In this document: positions 53,746-64,000 of the stretch, piece by piece | How the letters are laid out: each line of letters opens with the position of its first letter | How positions within the stretch are numbered: the first letter of the stretch is position 1 | Assembly (NCBI RefSeq): GCF_964355755.1 | Contig: NC_092676.1 | Span: 14,430,288 to 14,494,287 of the forward strand | Direction: 5' to 3' | Length of the DNA: 64,000 nucleotides | Source of the DNA: Antedon mediterranea | Lineage: Eukaryota; Echinodermata; Crinoidea; Comatulida; Antedonidae | Notes under the pieces: generated by a model | What the model was told of the DNA's origin: nothing | What the model saw: only the letters and a program-made list of their open reading frames with translations | Databases searched by the model: none | Translations under genes and position numbers: made by a program

Positions 53746-54620
53746 TTGGATACCTACCTTCTCTCTCTCAGATGTAGTGCGAAACGTAGATTTGATAACA
53801 TTAGTTCACTTTTCCGATATTGTATATTGAAACCCTAAGAGGGTGTTTTGACTGCACCGATTAGCAAGTTTTTTACAATTTTCCAGATCGTTTCCGGATC
53901 TGGATGAAATCGTATAAGTATTTACCGCGTATCTATATATAAATTATGGTTAATTCTAACATAGGCGAGCACAATGGAAAGACTTCGGTACAAATCTCTG
54001 CCTTGGATACCTACCTTATGATCTATCTCAGATGTACCGTGAAATGTAAATTTGATAACATTAGTTTTCACTACAGTAGAACCTAAAACAAGAGATTCGT
54101 AAAATCCAGGTTGACCTTAAATTGACCCCAAATACGTAGGCCTAGGCCTAGACTATTCAGGCCAGGCTAGCAGGCCTAGCAAGATATGAGGCCTAACTAG
54201 AAAAGTACAGTATTATACAGCCTGTGCGTTTAATATCAATGTTCTTGTATTTTCTATTAATAAAAACAGTCGCTGCTGTAGGGGGAATGCACGTGTGTAG
54301 CTTGTCTCATACAGCAGAATTCCTTACACAGCCATGGCTTTGTTTGTTGTTGTTAAATTGCGCCCTCAATGTAAGAAAATGATGACGTCATCGGTTATTT
54401 TAGGCGTACGTAAAATCCAGGGAACGTAAAACACAGGTTCTACTGTATTACGATATTGTTCCATATTTCTATCTTTCTTAGGAAGATATTATAAAGGTTT
54501 TTATAACAAAATGTCTGATATCATCGGTAGATTTTCAACTCAATTTCAATTGTACGCCGGTCGAAGTAATTTCCGGGTTCACGATGAGTTCACCTTGCAA
54601 CAACCTGGTTATAGCCATCT
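53746..54620 (+). repeat. Repeat RA, partial copy plus copy split by a MITE
   Basis: A partial copy at 53746-53825 (TGGATACCTACCTTCTC, GCGAAACGTAGATTTGATAA) is followed by a longer copy, 53940-54073 and 54446-54620, interrupted by the TA-flanked element at 54074-54445. Collinear with the uninterrupted copy at 44905-45215. Confidence 0.85.
54074..54445. mobile_element. 372-bp TA-flanked MITE inserted in repeat RA
   Basis: Ends CAGTAGAACCT and AGGTTCTACTG, with TA on both sides (54072-54073 and 54446-54447). A second inner pair, CGTAAAATCCAGG at both ends (54101 and 54410), is in direct orientation. The unoccupied paralogous site at about 45023-45046 has the same length once the insert and one TA are removed. 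Tc1/mariner-type termini. Confidence 0.8.
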
Positions 54621-54850
54621 TAGTTTTTTGTTTATTTTCGGAAATTATACTGCAAATTAATTTAAAGATTAAAGATCAAATTAAATATACGCCATAAAGC
54701 ATCGGAATATATTGTGGGGAATAGTATTATAAAATTACATAGGGAGATCTGATGATAAGACATTTTGTTTTAAATCGAGTGAAATACCGATAGCCGAGTT
54801 TTATTGAGTAAGCTGGCAGGAATAACTGTAGGCTATCTGTTAGGACCGGG

Positions 54851-54913
54851 ATGTCTGCCCGTGTTGCAAGCCATCTTCTTTCTTGGGCCGAAATGGCCCA
54901 CTCTGTCGCGGAA
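54851..54913 (+). CDS. Candidate first coding exon of an unidentified gene
   Basis: ATG in good context (ACCGGGATGT) opens MSARVASHLLSWAEMAHSVA ending GCG GAA, followed by a consensus donor GTAAGT at 54914; the exon is 63 nt, phase 0. The stretch is richer in G+C than its surroundings and free of repeat similarity, which fits a gene start. The pattern A-R-x-A-x-x-x-x-W-A-x-x-A faintly resembles the N terminus of mitochondrial ATP synthase subunit d, but no following exon was found, so I leave it unnamed. It could also be chance. Confidence 0.35.
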
Positions 54914-55026
54914 GTAAGTTTTAATAGATGTTTAAATTTAACAACGTATTAACTATTAGGATGGTATTTATTTGAATAAACGCCTCCCAAATAAAACATC
55001 ACTTTGAATAAAACCCCCCCCCCCCT

Positions 55027-57070
55027 TGTTGAACCCACAAATGTGAAAACGCCCACAAATGTGAAAACAACCACAAATGTGAAAACGCATCACCCACAAA
55101 TGTGAAAACAACCACAAATGTGAAAACGCATCACCCACAAATGTGAAAACAACCACAAATGTGAAAACGCATCAACCACAAATGTGAAAACAGCGCCCAC
55201 AAATGTGAAAACGATCATCGCCCACAAATGTGATAACGCCCACAAATGTAAAAACAAGAGGGACTTTTTCGCCCACAAATGTAAAAAAATCAGATCAAAT
55301 TTAATGCTAGATTCAGACAAACATTATATCATGATTGTATTGAGTTGTTTGTTCACGATACGTCTGTTAGGGTCGTCGTTAACACGTTGGATTATTATCA
55401 TTTGCTGCTCGTGCGCGCGATATTTGCACGTTAACTCGTTTGTTTAATGAACGTAATAGTTCAAGACAATATTTGTTATTTGCTGCGCGCGTGCACGATA
55501 CTTCAAGGTCAAGGCCATGTTATATCATTGTTGGTTATTAACTCGTTGGCTTACTGTTATGTACGTATAGTTCCAAGTCGATGCTCGATTCGATGTTTTT
55601 GGGCGCGTACACGATACTACAAGGTCATATATCATTGCTGCTTGAAGTGCAGTTGGGCTTACTATATTAGTATTATGTACGTATTATAGCTCCAAGTCGA
55701 TGCTCGGTGTACACGATACTACAAGATCAATGCTATACTCGTCGCTCAGTTGTTGCAGTAGTTCCTAATGTTCAATTTTTTTACAAAACTATAACCACAA
55801 GATAATAATACAAGAGCTAGAGCAAGAACAACTAATAAAAGAATATTTCTTTATTTTAGAGCGATAAACAAATTGTAACATAGAATAATACCGTAACACC
55901 AATATCCAACCAAACATAATACACGATACGATAGTATCAAACTTGTCACGAACATGTATTCTATAAAACATACTATGAAATCTATAACAATTATACTAAT
56001 GGACAAAACTTCCTACTATAGGCCTACTACTATTTACATTCGTGGTTTAATCTGATGCTTATTGTTTAATTTGTATATCTATTTTTAGAGGATAATTATA
56101 AAGATATACGGAGAATAATATTACCTATTGAATGCATTACAATTTAACTGATTTACTATCAAACGTATATTCGACAATTTTTATGTATAATATAATTATA
56201 AGTAAATAAGTCAACGTACAAGGTATAACGGTATTGTTAATGAGGAACAAACTGGCTTCATGAATTACCTAACAAAATATTTGAGTTGCAATGCGATTAA
56301 ATAATGTTATCTACTAATAGTAGGCTTACACTTGATTGGAGATGCCTATAACACTGTATGAGCATTAGAAGTCATAACAGTAAGCCAACGAGTTAATAAC
56401 CACACACTACATACAAGTAGCAATTTAACCTTGACCTTGTTGTATCGTGTGCGCGCAAAAAAAAAAATATCGAACATCGACTTATAACTATACGTACATA
56501 ATAGTAAGCCAACAACCACACAGTAGAAGCAACAATGATATAACATGGCCTTGACCTTGAAGTATCGTGCACGCGCGCAGCAAATAACAAATATCGTCTT
56601 GAACTATTACGTTCATTAAACAAACGAGTTTACGTGCAAATATCGCGTGCATGAGCAGCAAATTATAATAATCCAACGCGTTAACCACGACCCTAACAGA
56701 CGTATCGTGAACAAACAATTATTGAAACAACTCAATACAATCATGATATAATGTAGTACCTCGATCAAAATTGTTTGAGTCTAGAATTAAATTTCATCTG
56801 ATTTTTTTTTTTTACATTTGTGGCCGAAAAATTCTCTTTTTTTTTTACATTTGTGGGCGTTATCACATTTGTGGGCGATGATCGTTTTCACATTTGTGGG
56901 CGCTGTTTATTACATTTGTGGTTGATGCGTTTTCACATTTGTGGTTGTTTTCACATTTGTGGGTGATGCGTTTTCACATTTGTGGTTGTTTTCACATTTG
57001 TGGGTGATGCGTTTTCACATTTGTGGTTGTTTTCACATTTGTGGGCGTTTTTACATTTGTGGGTTCAACA
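55027..57070. mobile_element. Second foldback element with minisatellite ends and C12 flanks
   Basis: Inverted arms 55027-55680 and about 56340-57070 around a ~650-bp unique centre. Termini: TGTTGAACCCACAAATGTG and CACATTTGTGGGTTCAACA. Outer arms are tandem ACAAATGTGAAAACGCCC / ACAAATGTGAAAACAACC units (55030-55285 and, inverted, 56805-57065). Inner arms share GTCCTAATGTTC-free unique blocks such as ATATTTGTTATTTGCTGCGC and CACGATACTTCAAGGTCAAG. Both ends abut exactly twelve C (55014-55025 and 57071-57082). No transposase. Frames such as HICGCFHICG are minisatellite translations. Confidence 0.85.
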
Positions 57071-57082
57071 CCCCCCCCCCCC

Positions 57083-57591
57083 TCCAACCCAACTATCTAA
57101 TAAACGCTCATCCACATTTATACAAACAATATTGTATTATATTTATAATAACACTATTTGTAGTTAATATTCATCGCACTGTTATCTACAATTTTTTTCC
57201 CAAGCATTGTTATTCTTTATTGTAACTTTCATTTGATTATAAATCAATATAAACTAAAAAATTAAACATATCCCTCGAATAAGCACCTCCCTCAAATGAA
57301 CTCCACCTCCCCACCTCCTACCTCCTACCAAACAATAAACACTATACTTTAAATGTTATTAATCATCTAAGACACTGTGAAACAGAGTAGGTTTAGTTAC
57401 AAATGTCAAGCATTTTCAATAATGATAACCGACAGAAAACGTACAAGGAGAACGTCCTTCTAAAACCTTTTTACCCAAGTCATTATCATTCCGAGAACCA
57501 TCGTCTACACTTCCTAGAGGAGGAGCGAGCGAGCGAAGCGATCTTACACTCTAGTATTAATAATAATAAATTTAACTGTTGAATAGGTAAT
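57083..57591. other. Unassigned DNA, right flank of foldback
   Basis: Phrases TAATAAACGCTCATCC, CCCTCGAATAAGCACCTCCC continue the AATAAACGCC-type repeat seen on the left flank (54975), so the foldback probably sits inside a degraded MITE. No gene. Confidence 0.5.
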
Positions 57592-57830
57592 TTCATCAAA
57601 ACAAGCCATGGATCGCTAAGAAACTTAAGGACATTATTAACAAAAAGAAGCATTTATTTTTTATCAAAACTAAATATGAATATAAATTAATGAACAGGGA
57701 AGTGATATGTGCCATTCTTGTAGTTAAAGCTAGGAGTAAAATAGAAGCAACCTTTGAAAACGAGAGCTTAAGAAATACTTGACAAGGTATAACAAATATG
57801 GCTTCTGTACATTCTAAATATAGAGTTAAG
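57592..57830 (+). pseudogene. Possible LINE endonuclease-RT linker fragment
   Basis: The plus-strand frame reads KPWIAKKLKDIINKKKHLFF, then KYEYKLMNREV and ATFENESLRNT before a stop. PW-I/T-x-x-x-x-x-x-I-x-K-K-x-x-L/Y is the usual linker before LINE RT domains. No palm motif follows, so the call is tentative. Confidence 0.4.
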
Positions 57831-58099
57831 CAAGAAATACATATTGATAAGGGTTTTTCCCTGGGGACACCAAATAGGAGGAGCAATAAACAGATTTATT
57901 CATGTGAAAGGCCACACAGATAAACGTTGTTGGACATTGTCCGCATATTTGTATAGAATGTTAAAACAGCAATGACAGCAACTTTATCCATAGACCGGAG
58001 CCACACGGTTAATTCCTTTCGCACCTGTTAAACATTGGGATGCACAAAAATACCATTGACAGCAACTTTTTTCTGTAAGTTGCCCCAGGCAGTAGCGCA
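57831..58099. other. Unassigned DNA
   Basis: A repeated phrase AATGACAGCAACTTT... / TTGACAGCAACTTTTTTCTG occurs at 57970 and 58056. No gene recognised. Confidence 0.4.
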
Positions 58100-58106
58100 A
58101 AAATGC

Positions 58107-58142
<36 letters not shown>

Positions 58143-58248
58143 GTTCGGTTCAATGTAACCGTCTAAAAAGTGCTCAATACGGTAAAGTAGAGCTAATATA
58201 TATATATATATATACAGGCATTTATATATATATATATATATATATATG
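58100..58248. repeat. (TA)n hairpin: inverted repeat with AT microsatellite arms
   Basis: AAAATGCCTGTATATATATA... (58100-58139) pairs with ...TATATATACAGGCATTT (58194-58223), and a further (TA)n tract follows to 58248. A small stem can also form from GGTT/AACC in the loop. Likely to extrude as a cruciform. Confidence 0.9.
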
Positions 58249-58929
58249 ACTCTGACTTTCAAGTCTGGAGTATGCCCTCTAGCTTTCAGCTTATTACACC
58301 TCTCTGGGATTACACCTCTCTATGATTCCCTCATCTGTAACCAGAGCATGATGATTCATCTGTAACCCAGAGCATGATGATTGGTGAAATAGGATCATGT
58401 GGTACAGTTTTTAGACGTTGCGGATACTGTAATTTAAACGTGTAACGTTCGCCCTGACCAAATCACTCACACAGCGTAACGTTCACCCTGACCAAATCAC
58501 TCACACAGCGTATATTAAAATAAAGTACAGAAATAAAACCGTCATTGTTCACCATAATTATGCTGAACTTTTGATATGTTGTTATTTATGAAATTATTAT
58601 TCTAAATATGAAAAAAAATTGTAGATCCATGACATTGAAACAAAATGAAACAGGGGAATCCAGGATTTTGTGAAAGGGAGGAGGGGCAACAAGAGTAGAC
58701 ACTGAAATTTTGAAAATATGATACCTCTAGATGGTCGGAAATGGCACTATCATGTTATTATAAATGTATTAACAATTGATATTTTAAATATGAAAGCTGA
58801 GGTAGTAGCCTATTAAAAGGTGACATTTTCCTCATAGGCCTATTTTGAGTAAAAGTGTCACAACAGGGCGATTCGCACAAGTCTGTGTTTGCATATGGCG
58901 GAAAAGAGTGCTATTGTGGGGCCGTCGAC
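58249..58929. other. Unassigned DNA with a 34-bp tandem duplicate
   Basis: GTAACGTTCGCCCTGACCAA starts at 58442 and again (with A for G) at 58476, 34 bp apart. CATCTGTAACC(C)AGAGCATGATGATT is doubled at 58331-58382. No gene recognised. Confidence 0.6.
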
Positions 58930-59110
58930 ACAACCTGTGTGGCGAAGCGAACTTTGTTAAATGACGCCCCAGATGACCGGAAATGATAAATGGCACCTCT
59001 AATTTGCAGGAAAAGGCACTCTCTCATATGTAGCATGCTACCAATGAGTAATACAATCATACCTTTTCCATCTGGTAAACACATAGGCAGTTAAAGGATG
59101 ATAACATTTT
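58930..59110 (+). repeat. Interspersed repeat R3, copy 2
   Basis: TTTGTTAAATGACGCCCC, ACCGGAAATG, AGCATGCTACCAATGAG and TTAAAGGATGATAACATTTT match the reverse complement of 35846-36125. A related partial phrase (TAGATGGTCGGAAATGGCAC) occurs at 58728. Confidence 0.8.
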
Positions 59111-60059
59111 GTTGCCGATGATAATCATTTACTTTTATTTTGTTTTGATTGCATTGCATTTCATTTAAGTTCAATGCAACGTACGTAATATTAACATATC
59201 CTCTATCATGATGATACACTATGCTTCATAGCCACATATACTGTAGGTAACTACAGCGTTCATGTTTGACGTATATACACTTTATGCTTGCTGAGTGCCA
59301 CTGTTATAAACAATAGGTAGGCATAAGCAGTTGTCTGGCGGTGTCCTTTGTACGAATCGTTTGTGCCCCAGCTCGCTGTATAAGTACGATACATGCGCCG
59401 ATATCATGTTACATCCAGTGACTAAAATGCATGTATTTTTCAGGTGAAAATAGGCAATTCAGACACGTATTAGTCTGCATGCACAGATTTTTAAGTTAAT
59501 ATAATTTATTGCATAATATAATAAAATATATACTGTAGTCTTTTTTACTCCTTTTTTAAAAACTTTTCTGTCCGTTTTCATTCTTTGCAAATATATGGGG
59601 TGGGGGGGGGGCACCCCTGTGAAACGTTAGAATTTACTGTTTATGGCCGAACTCTATTATTCTACAGATCAGCTCGCATTTACAATTTTGCACCCCCCGA
59701 CAGCAACCAGCCCACACCTCTGGCCCTATATAACATATTATTAAGAAGTTTATGGGGTCTCTGTTTTTTAGATTTCTTAAAAATGAAATTCTCAATGCCT
59801 ACACACACAAGAAAATACTGATAGTAAGTTACGAACCTTTTTTTTTTTTTTTTTTAAATCACATTTTTTGTAATAAGGACCCTATTGGAAATAAGCTATT
59901 TCAGCTTCATGGGTTATCCTAGTATGTTGTTCGAGACCGAATAAATCAAACAGACAAACAAGAAACCTGGGGCGCATACGTCTGCTTGTGATGGGTTGGG
60001 TTTTGATGATTTTTTAAATCTTTTATAAAAAATGAATTCAATGTACAGCAATTTATATG
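59111..60059. other. Unassigned DNA
   Basis: No gene recognised; a plus frame at 59585-59821 spans a G9 run and has no family resemblance. Confidence 0.4.
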
Positions 60060-60420
60060 AACTTGCCAAAATAAAGGTTTGGATGATGGCAGAATTGCGC
60101 AGCGTAACTACGCATGATTTTATGAAATTCTATAATTGATCATACCGTGGCGTTGGAAAGCATATTTTTAAAAAAGTATAATTCATATCAAAGGTTAAGT
60201 TTCTACCCAAAACTACCCAACATCCAAAAAATTATTTAGAAATTTAAAATCCTAAAAATCAATTTCTAATCAATTAAATTCATGTTTTGGGCCATTTTGT
60301 ATATGTCAAAATTTACTGCAAATTGGTGAAAAAACATGCCTATTATAGTTCCTGAAAACGAAGGTTGACCCGGGCCATTTTGTGCTCAGAAAATTTTCTT
60401 TCGTCTGGTTTACTAACATT
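60060..60420 (+). repeat. Interspersed repeat R2, copy 4 (diverged)
   Basis: GCGCAGCGTAACTACGCATG, ATTTTATGAAATTCTATAAT and TGATCATA match the reverse complement of 5490-5560 (CATAAAATCGTGCGTAACTA). The remainder is weakly similar. Confidence 0.55.
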
Positions 60421-63400
60421 TTCGATCATCTTGTTAAAATGTGTCCGCATTATCATGGATTACTCAACTCATCACAGTCATATTATATTATTGGTTCTAT
60501 TGTGATTGTCAAGGATTTTTTTTTTTATAATAAATATATTTGATAAAATAAAAATATGATGGATGTTTTTGTTAGTAATGCCACTTTTAATTAATGAATC
60601 TGTATCAACATTTTCAAGATTTCTGACTTAATTAATTCTTTTAGCCACATAGCCTGCATCAACATATATTACTTAAAATGTTTTAATCTTAACTTACTAT
60701 GCATGCTTCTAATAGCCTTACTAGTAAAGTAGCTCACAATCTAGTACTGTTACAAATGGTGCTGGAAAGAAGTTGTTTTGGTAAATTTTCTACATCTACA
60801 GGATCCACACTAACTTCTGTTTTAATATTACAAAAAAAATGTATAATAAACTTCAAGAAATTCTGTTACAAAAAGAAAACTATATCTTGTGCGATACCTA
60901 TCATATTTACTAGTACTTATTATAAAGACAATTTTATTTACATTTCAACAACAGAACATTTTAAAAAAATTAACAATATATCTATATGTAATACAATGAT
61001 CCAAATCATTTAAATACTCATTATTGAATACTGCGGTGTACTAATGTCCCAAAATGACCATGTTAAAACTTAGTTATATTTAAACATAATAACAGTAGAC
61101 CCAATTCAATTCTGAACTATTTAATATATTAAATATAATGGACCAAAAATTTGTTACTGTGTTAACATACATTTACACATTTCTTAGCACCATCATTATG
61201 AAGGAATGCTCGACTACCACCTGTAATCGTTTATTACATAATATAATTAACTTGCGATAACATAAGCATTATCATCAATTATTCATTGAATTTTCATAAT
61301 CCAACAATTTCAGACATGCACAGTATAATTTAATACATTTACTAACATTCATATTGAATTTGATATAAACCTAGTGCTTTGTGCAGCATTATAAAACTAT
61401 AACAAATTGATATTGTTTTTAGTAAGGAAGGAAGCAGCATTTGAATATTTTAACTGGGTAAAGTTGAATCTGTATTATTTCAGAAAATTCTTTTGGCATA
61501 ACATTTAATTGGTAATATTTACACAAATACAATAAAATTCTGTAAAGCCATTATTGATATACTGTGACATGAGATCATCCATGTATTTTATAAATATGTT
61601 TTATCATCAAAACACGTCTGAGCATTGAAGGCAAGACGAATCAATAAACAGAATAGGATACTAATTTCTATTGTCTTCTGGAATATAGACTCTTCTAAGA
61701 GATATTTTGGCTATTACTTGTATTTCTTTTGATTTTCTATGAATTTAGTTGTTGGTATGTGCTATGTCATAGGGAATGAATATAGGCCTATCTAAGTAAT
61801 TATTATGAACACCTGAAAAGTGGATTGCCCTGTTCACTTTGCGTGACAACACATGATCATGTTGTTGCTGAGTCAGTGTATGTGACTAGGCACTGAATTC
61901 TACCCCCTGACAAAAGCTTCCTTTACCTATGCCCTAGGGGAGTTACCTGATCATTATCAGATACCCACCTGCTAACAACCTTTAATCCACAAGTCTATGC
62001 TGTATTTAAAAATCACTTTCCTTTCTGAATATTAAAAAAAGATGTACATGCAAATTAGAATATATAATATATAATATAATAATGTTACATCAATCTCAAA
62101 TAAATAAATAATTCCATGATAACAGTGTACAAATATAAAAATTGTATACAGGAATAAACATCTACATGATAAAACTGCAGAACTAAATACAGATGGACAT
62201 GGACACCTACTGTGGTCTTATTGAAATAATACAGTATAATAAATAATAATGTGCCATTCAAATTATATAAATCAATAACATTCATAATGTGGAATACTTT
62301 CATTTAATTTCAATTAAAACTCCTCATGGACAAATGACAGGACTTGCAACAGAGGTAAGATCAAAGAACAATTTAATTGCTAGCCTATGCTAAAAGCACT
62401 GCTCTCAATCAAGCACAGTTTTTGAACGTCTTTTGCCACAGATCAACTTGTAATAATATTGTAAATACAAATGTAAATTGTATGTCAAGGAATAATTTCC
62501 TAATTTTAATTATTTCTAAAAAATTGAACCACAACAACCATAGTTTTTAAGTATTTGTGATATTGAAATATATAATTTTTATATTTGAATTACTGTATTG
62601 TATTGTTCCGGAAAACAAAATCTAAAAGTTATGTTAATCTATATACTATTAAATAATGTTTTTAATAATGCATGTCTTTGCCAGTATTATATGGCTAGGC
62701 CAAAGTTCTTGTCATTAATCTTCCTAATTTATATAGGAGCCCAGCACCTTTCATTTCTCATTTATTTATTTGACACAATTGGTCAAAGGGTTGCAACAGC
62801 AACAATCCCCTATATCATGTTGGTGTCCAAAAACCCTAAAACTGTGTTTCTGCTCTGGTACTGGACAACCGCGACCAGTCATGCTAGTTTGTTTTGTAAA
62901 ATTAATTTGTAGGAGCTGTGTGTGATGCAACAAGAGACCATGTACTTTGATCTCAGATTTATTCAAGTCTTTCATTTCACTAGAATCTCCCAATAGACTT
63001 TTTGTGAGGTCCAAAGGTCCCAAATTCATTTTTACCATTAAAAACAATACCAGACAGAGTTCGACGGTAATATACCAAACTTTCCTCTGTCTATTTTATT
63101 ATTTGATCTAGTTATTTTCTTTCATATAAACTTTTAAAAATAATTTATTTACAGAATAGTAAAACATTTCTTGATGAATACATAGTGTACATGCAGAAAA
63201 TCATTTAAAAAAAATCAATTTGTTTATATAGTACCAATAAATATTTTTAGTACCAATAAATATCCTGAGTTTTGATATTCTGAATCTGTACGTATCCATT
63301 TATGTATTTATTTATTCTACTTGGCATTGTTTTATAGTTGTCCTTTGTATTTATTATATCTAACCAAAAACATTACTGATTATTTATTAAAATGAAAGTT

Positions 63401-64000
63401 ACATTTAATATAATACTACCAAAAAGCAACTGAGCAAAACAAAAAACATATATAAACATTTTCCAATGCAGCATTCACAAAAACCATGACACACTTCCTA
63501 CACAAGCCATTTACAAAGAATAGATGAATTATCTACAAAAATCTACAACTTTGAAAAAGCCAGATGTTTACAACCCCTTGGACACGGATCTGGCGGAATA
63601 CATATACATCCTTAAACAATGAATAGAGAAAAGTATTGGCAATCACAAATATGACAACATAGGATAAATGCACACATTTTGATTCACTGCCAACACATGT
63701 AACATTAACAAATATAGACAAAACCAGGATTTGCAAAAGGCCCAGGCCTTGAAATAACCTCTCAACTATTAACAAAACATTTAAGATTACGATGGGGTTC
63801 AGGTTGAGGACCTGAAGCCCATACAACTGCGCCACAAAAGCTGGCTTGCCAAAAATTGTTGATACAACCTATGTCAATGCTATATAATGTCCCAATTAAT
63901 TAATCTCCTGAGTTATTCCTGATTTCTGCCAGAGACTTTCGAGTAAGACATTTCGCACACAGGTCCTAAAATAAAAGCTAAATTTAATTTGATGTCCTAT
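60421..64000. other. AT-rich terminal stretch without recognisable genes or repeats
   Basis: 3.5 kb lacking the repeat families that fill the rest of the window. Frames present (for example 62598-62912 plus, 62766-63047 minus, 63533-63835 minus) resemble no family I recognise. The repeat-poor character would fit a 3' UTR or regulatory DNA of a neighbouring gene, but nothing here proves it. Confidence 0.35.

Noticed and set aside
54968-57167. Frames with FHICGCFHICG-type repeats as Cys-rich proteins
   Set aside because: They are translations of the ACAAATGTG minisatellite in the foldback arms.
57984-58262. Frame rich in Ile-Tyr repeats
   Set aside because: Translation of (TA)n tracts.
63533-63835. 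Minus-strand 100-codon hydrophobic frame as a membrane protein
   Set aside because: AT-rich hydrophobic translation without recognisable motif or splice support.

Overview
The window looks like AT-rich animal nuclear DNA, roughly one third G+C by eye. It has a spliced gene with standard GT-AG introns, and nearly everything else is transposon-derived. The recurrent TAGGCCTA-type words, the density of Penelope-like elements, DUF4371-type hAT, CR1/L2 and Tx1 LINEs, and the TMEM135 sequence suggest an invertebrate deuterostome, possibly an echinoderm. That taxonomic guess is inference only. There are no bacterial operons, rRNA, confident tRNA or CRISPR arrays.

The backbone is one plus-strand gene, a TMEM135 (transmembrane protein 135, peroxisomal/lipid-droplet associated) orthologue. 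Its 3' half runs from the left edge to the stop codon at 52684. I can place ten exons (33-69 tentative, 184-230, 3063-3104, 3953-4078, 33006-33173, 34718-34781, 38149-38225, 49055-49153, 49369-49436, 52570-52684), and the phases agree at all junctions but one. One short exon (3n+1 nt, probably encoding the Cys/His-rich linker) must lie in the 29-kb intron 4079-33005 but was not found. The 5' exons lie left of the window.

The introns hold layers of mobile DNA. 231-3062: a giant foldback (884-2622) whose arms carry mirrored 16-bp minisatellites. 3105-3952: a TTAA-type MITE. 4079-33005: interspersed repeats, a Ty3/gypsy pol remnant, a TA-flanked MITE, a LINE RT, a broken hAT element (22655 down to 15298) carrying a nested 3.36-kb TA-flanked element, a Harbinger-like element, and a ~4.4-kb tandem duplication containing two near-identical Penelope elements joined by 55 T. 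33174-38148: two more Penelope fragments, one inside a second copy of the TTAA MITE. 38226-49054: a 2.4-kb TIR element with a 148-bp satellite, a CR1/L2-like LINE, a Tx1-like LINE and a palindromic element. 49437-52569: the last intron is essentially one head-to-head Penelope inverted repeat.

Right of the gene (52685-64000) lie a LINE 3' end, a repeat split by a TA-flanked MITE, a candidate first coding exon of an unidentified gene (54851-54913), a second foldback (55027-57070) bounded by identical C12 runs, a TA-rich hairpin, further copies of interspersed repeats, and an AT-rich terminal 3.5 kb with no recognisable gene.

Most notable: hammerhead-ribozyme-like cores recur in at least five Penelope-derived segments; two foldback elements have minisatellite arms; an insertion into the hAT element has a TA target duplication whose removal restores the local reading frame; and the 4.4-kb duplication differs mainly by 3 versus 2 copies of a 405-bp unit.
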